Shown: one piece after another, positions 19,920-20,229 of the stretch
Position numbering within the stretch: the stretch's first letter is position 1
Layout of the letters: every line of letters begins with the position of its first letter
NCBI GenBank assembly: GCA_036897095.1
Contig: JAYMSP010003319.1
Span: 1 to 20,229, forward strand
Origin: Plantago elongata
Lineage: Eukaryota > Streptophyta > Magnoliopsida > Lamiales > Plantaginaceae
Reading direction: 5' to 3'
DNA: 20,229 nt
Made by a program: the position numbers and the translations under genes
The notes under the pieces: generated by a model
The model's input: only the letters and a program-made list of their open reading frames with translations
Database searches by the model: none
What the model was told of the DNA's origin: nothing

Positions 19920-20229
19920 AAGGAATTCGGTCCTCCAAATTCGACTTATCCTCGGTGATTAAGTAGGGGTATTTTTCCCGCATGTCAGCTTCCTTTTCCC
20001 ATGTCGCTTCCTCCATAGTGTGATTTTTCCATAGAATCTTGACCAAAGGAATTTGTTTATTCCTATGTTCTTTCACTCGAGTATCCAAAACTAGGAGAGG
20101 TTTCTCTTCGTACGATAGGTTATCTTCAAGTCCAACATCAGTGGGCTGGAGGATATGTTCGGGATCCGGGTGGTATTTCTTGAGCTGAGACACGTGAAAG
20201 ACGTTGTGGATCCCGGTGAGGTTTAGCAA
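19918..20229 (-). CDS. Ty3/gypsy integrase C-terminus with chromodomain (partial)
   Basis: The last 103 codons of a chromovirus pol polyprotein; the frame is open through the window edge at 20229, so the true start lies outside. The frame begins with Leu codons and no real ATG. GIHNVFHVSQLKKYHPDP is the conserved stretch after the integrase core. PLLVLDTRVKEHRNKQIPLV and LWKNHTMEEATWEKE then form the chromodomain, with the usual W...H...EATWE pattern and the closing MREKYPYL. Chromodomain integrases of plant chromoviruses direct insertion toward certain chromatin marks. TAA at 19918-19920 overlaps the polypurine tract. No stop or frameshift is seen in this part, unlike the copia genes, so this element looks younger. 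Tekay/Del clade is my best guess. Confidence 0.93.
   Translation of the reverse strand: MLNLTGIHNVFHVSQLKKYHPDPEHILQPTDVGLEDNLSYEEKPLLVLDTRVKEHRNKQIPLVKILWKNHTMEEATWEKEADMREKYPYLITEDKSNLEDRIP

Overview
This is an AT-rich plant nuclear window made almost entirely of nested, decayed LTR retrotransposons; I see no intact host gene, tRNA or rRNA. A plant is indicated by Ty1/copia pol protein motifs, a Ty3/gypsy chromodomain integrase tail, a Stowaway-type MITE with TA target sites, and short GT-AG introns with CTAAC-like branch sites. A eudicot is likely and Lamiales possible, but the order is only a guess from the look of the sequence.

Layout. (1) Bases 91-7030 and 10187-17030 are two diverged copies (roughly four fifths identical by eye) of one long module. 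Each copy holds, in order, a noncoding spacer of 0.7-1 kb, a large broken multi-exon gene of about 1,600 codons (1136-6432 and 10933-16149), a 3' noncoding stretch, a polypurine tract and an LTR starting (T)GTTAGGAATAT (6763 and 16496). (2) Between the copies, at about 7655-10269, lies a decayed copia pol (integrase core, reverse transcriptase, RNase H) of Sirevirus-like type. Its 5' half (gag, protease, integrase N-terminus) is missing. The gene therefore sits between RNase H and the 3' LTR, where Sireviruses carry their env-like ORF. The arrangement is a tandem: 3' end of element 1, a shared LTR, an internally deleted element 2, then its 3' LTR. (3) Copy A carries a 256-bp Stowaway MITE at 680-935 that copy B lacks. 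(4) At 17031 the 3' LTR of element 2 is cut by a Ty3/gypsy chromovirus in the opposite orientation. It contributes a 2,875-bp LTR (17031-19905), its polypurine tract, and the last about 100 codons of integrase with a chromodomain (19918-20229, minus strand), and it runs out of the window.

The most interesting feature is the extra gene of the copia element. Both copies keep five small introns (75-86 bp, GT-AG, all phase 0) around four short exons of 108-153 bp. A retroelement replicates through RNA, so several sense-strand introns imply that the packaged RNA stays unspliced, as in retroviruses, or that the gene was acquired recently as genomic DNA. The predicted product is acidic and coiled-coil rich with basic NLS-like clusters, and shows no membrane segment, which argues against a classical envelope. 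Both copies are pseudogenes with many stops and frameshifts.

All identities and distances here were judged by eye; no alignment or database search was run.
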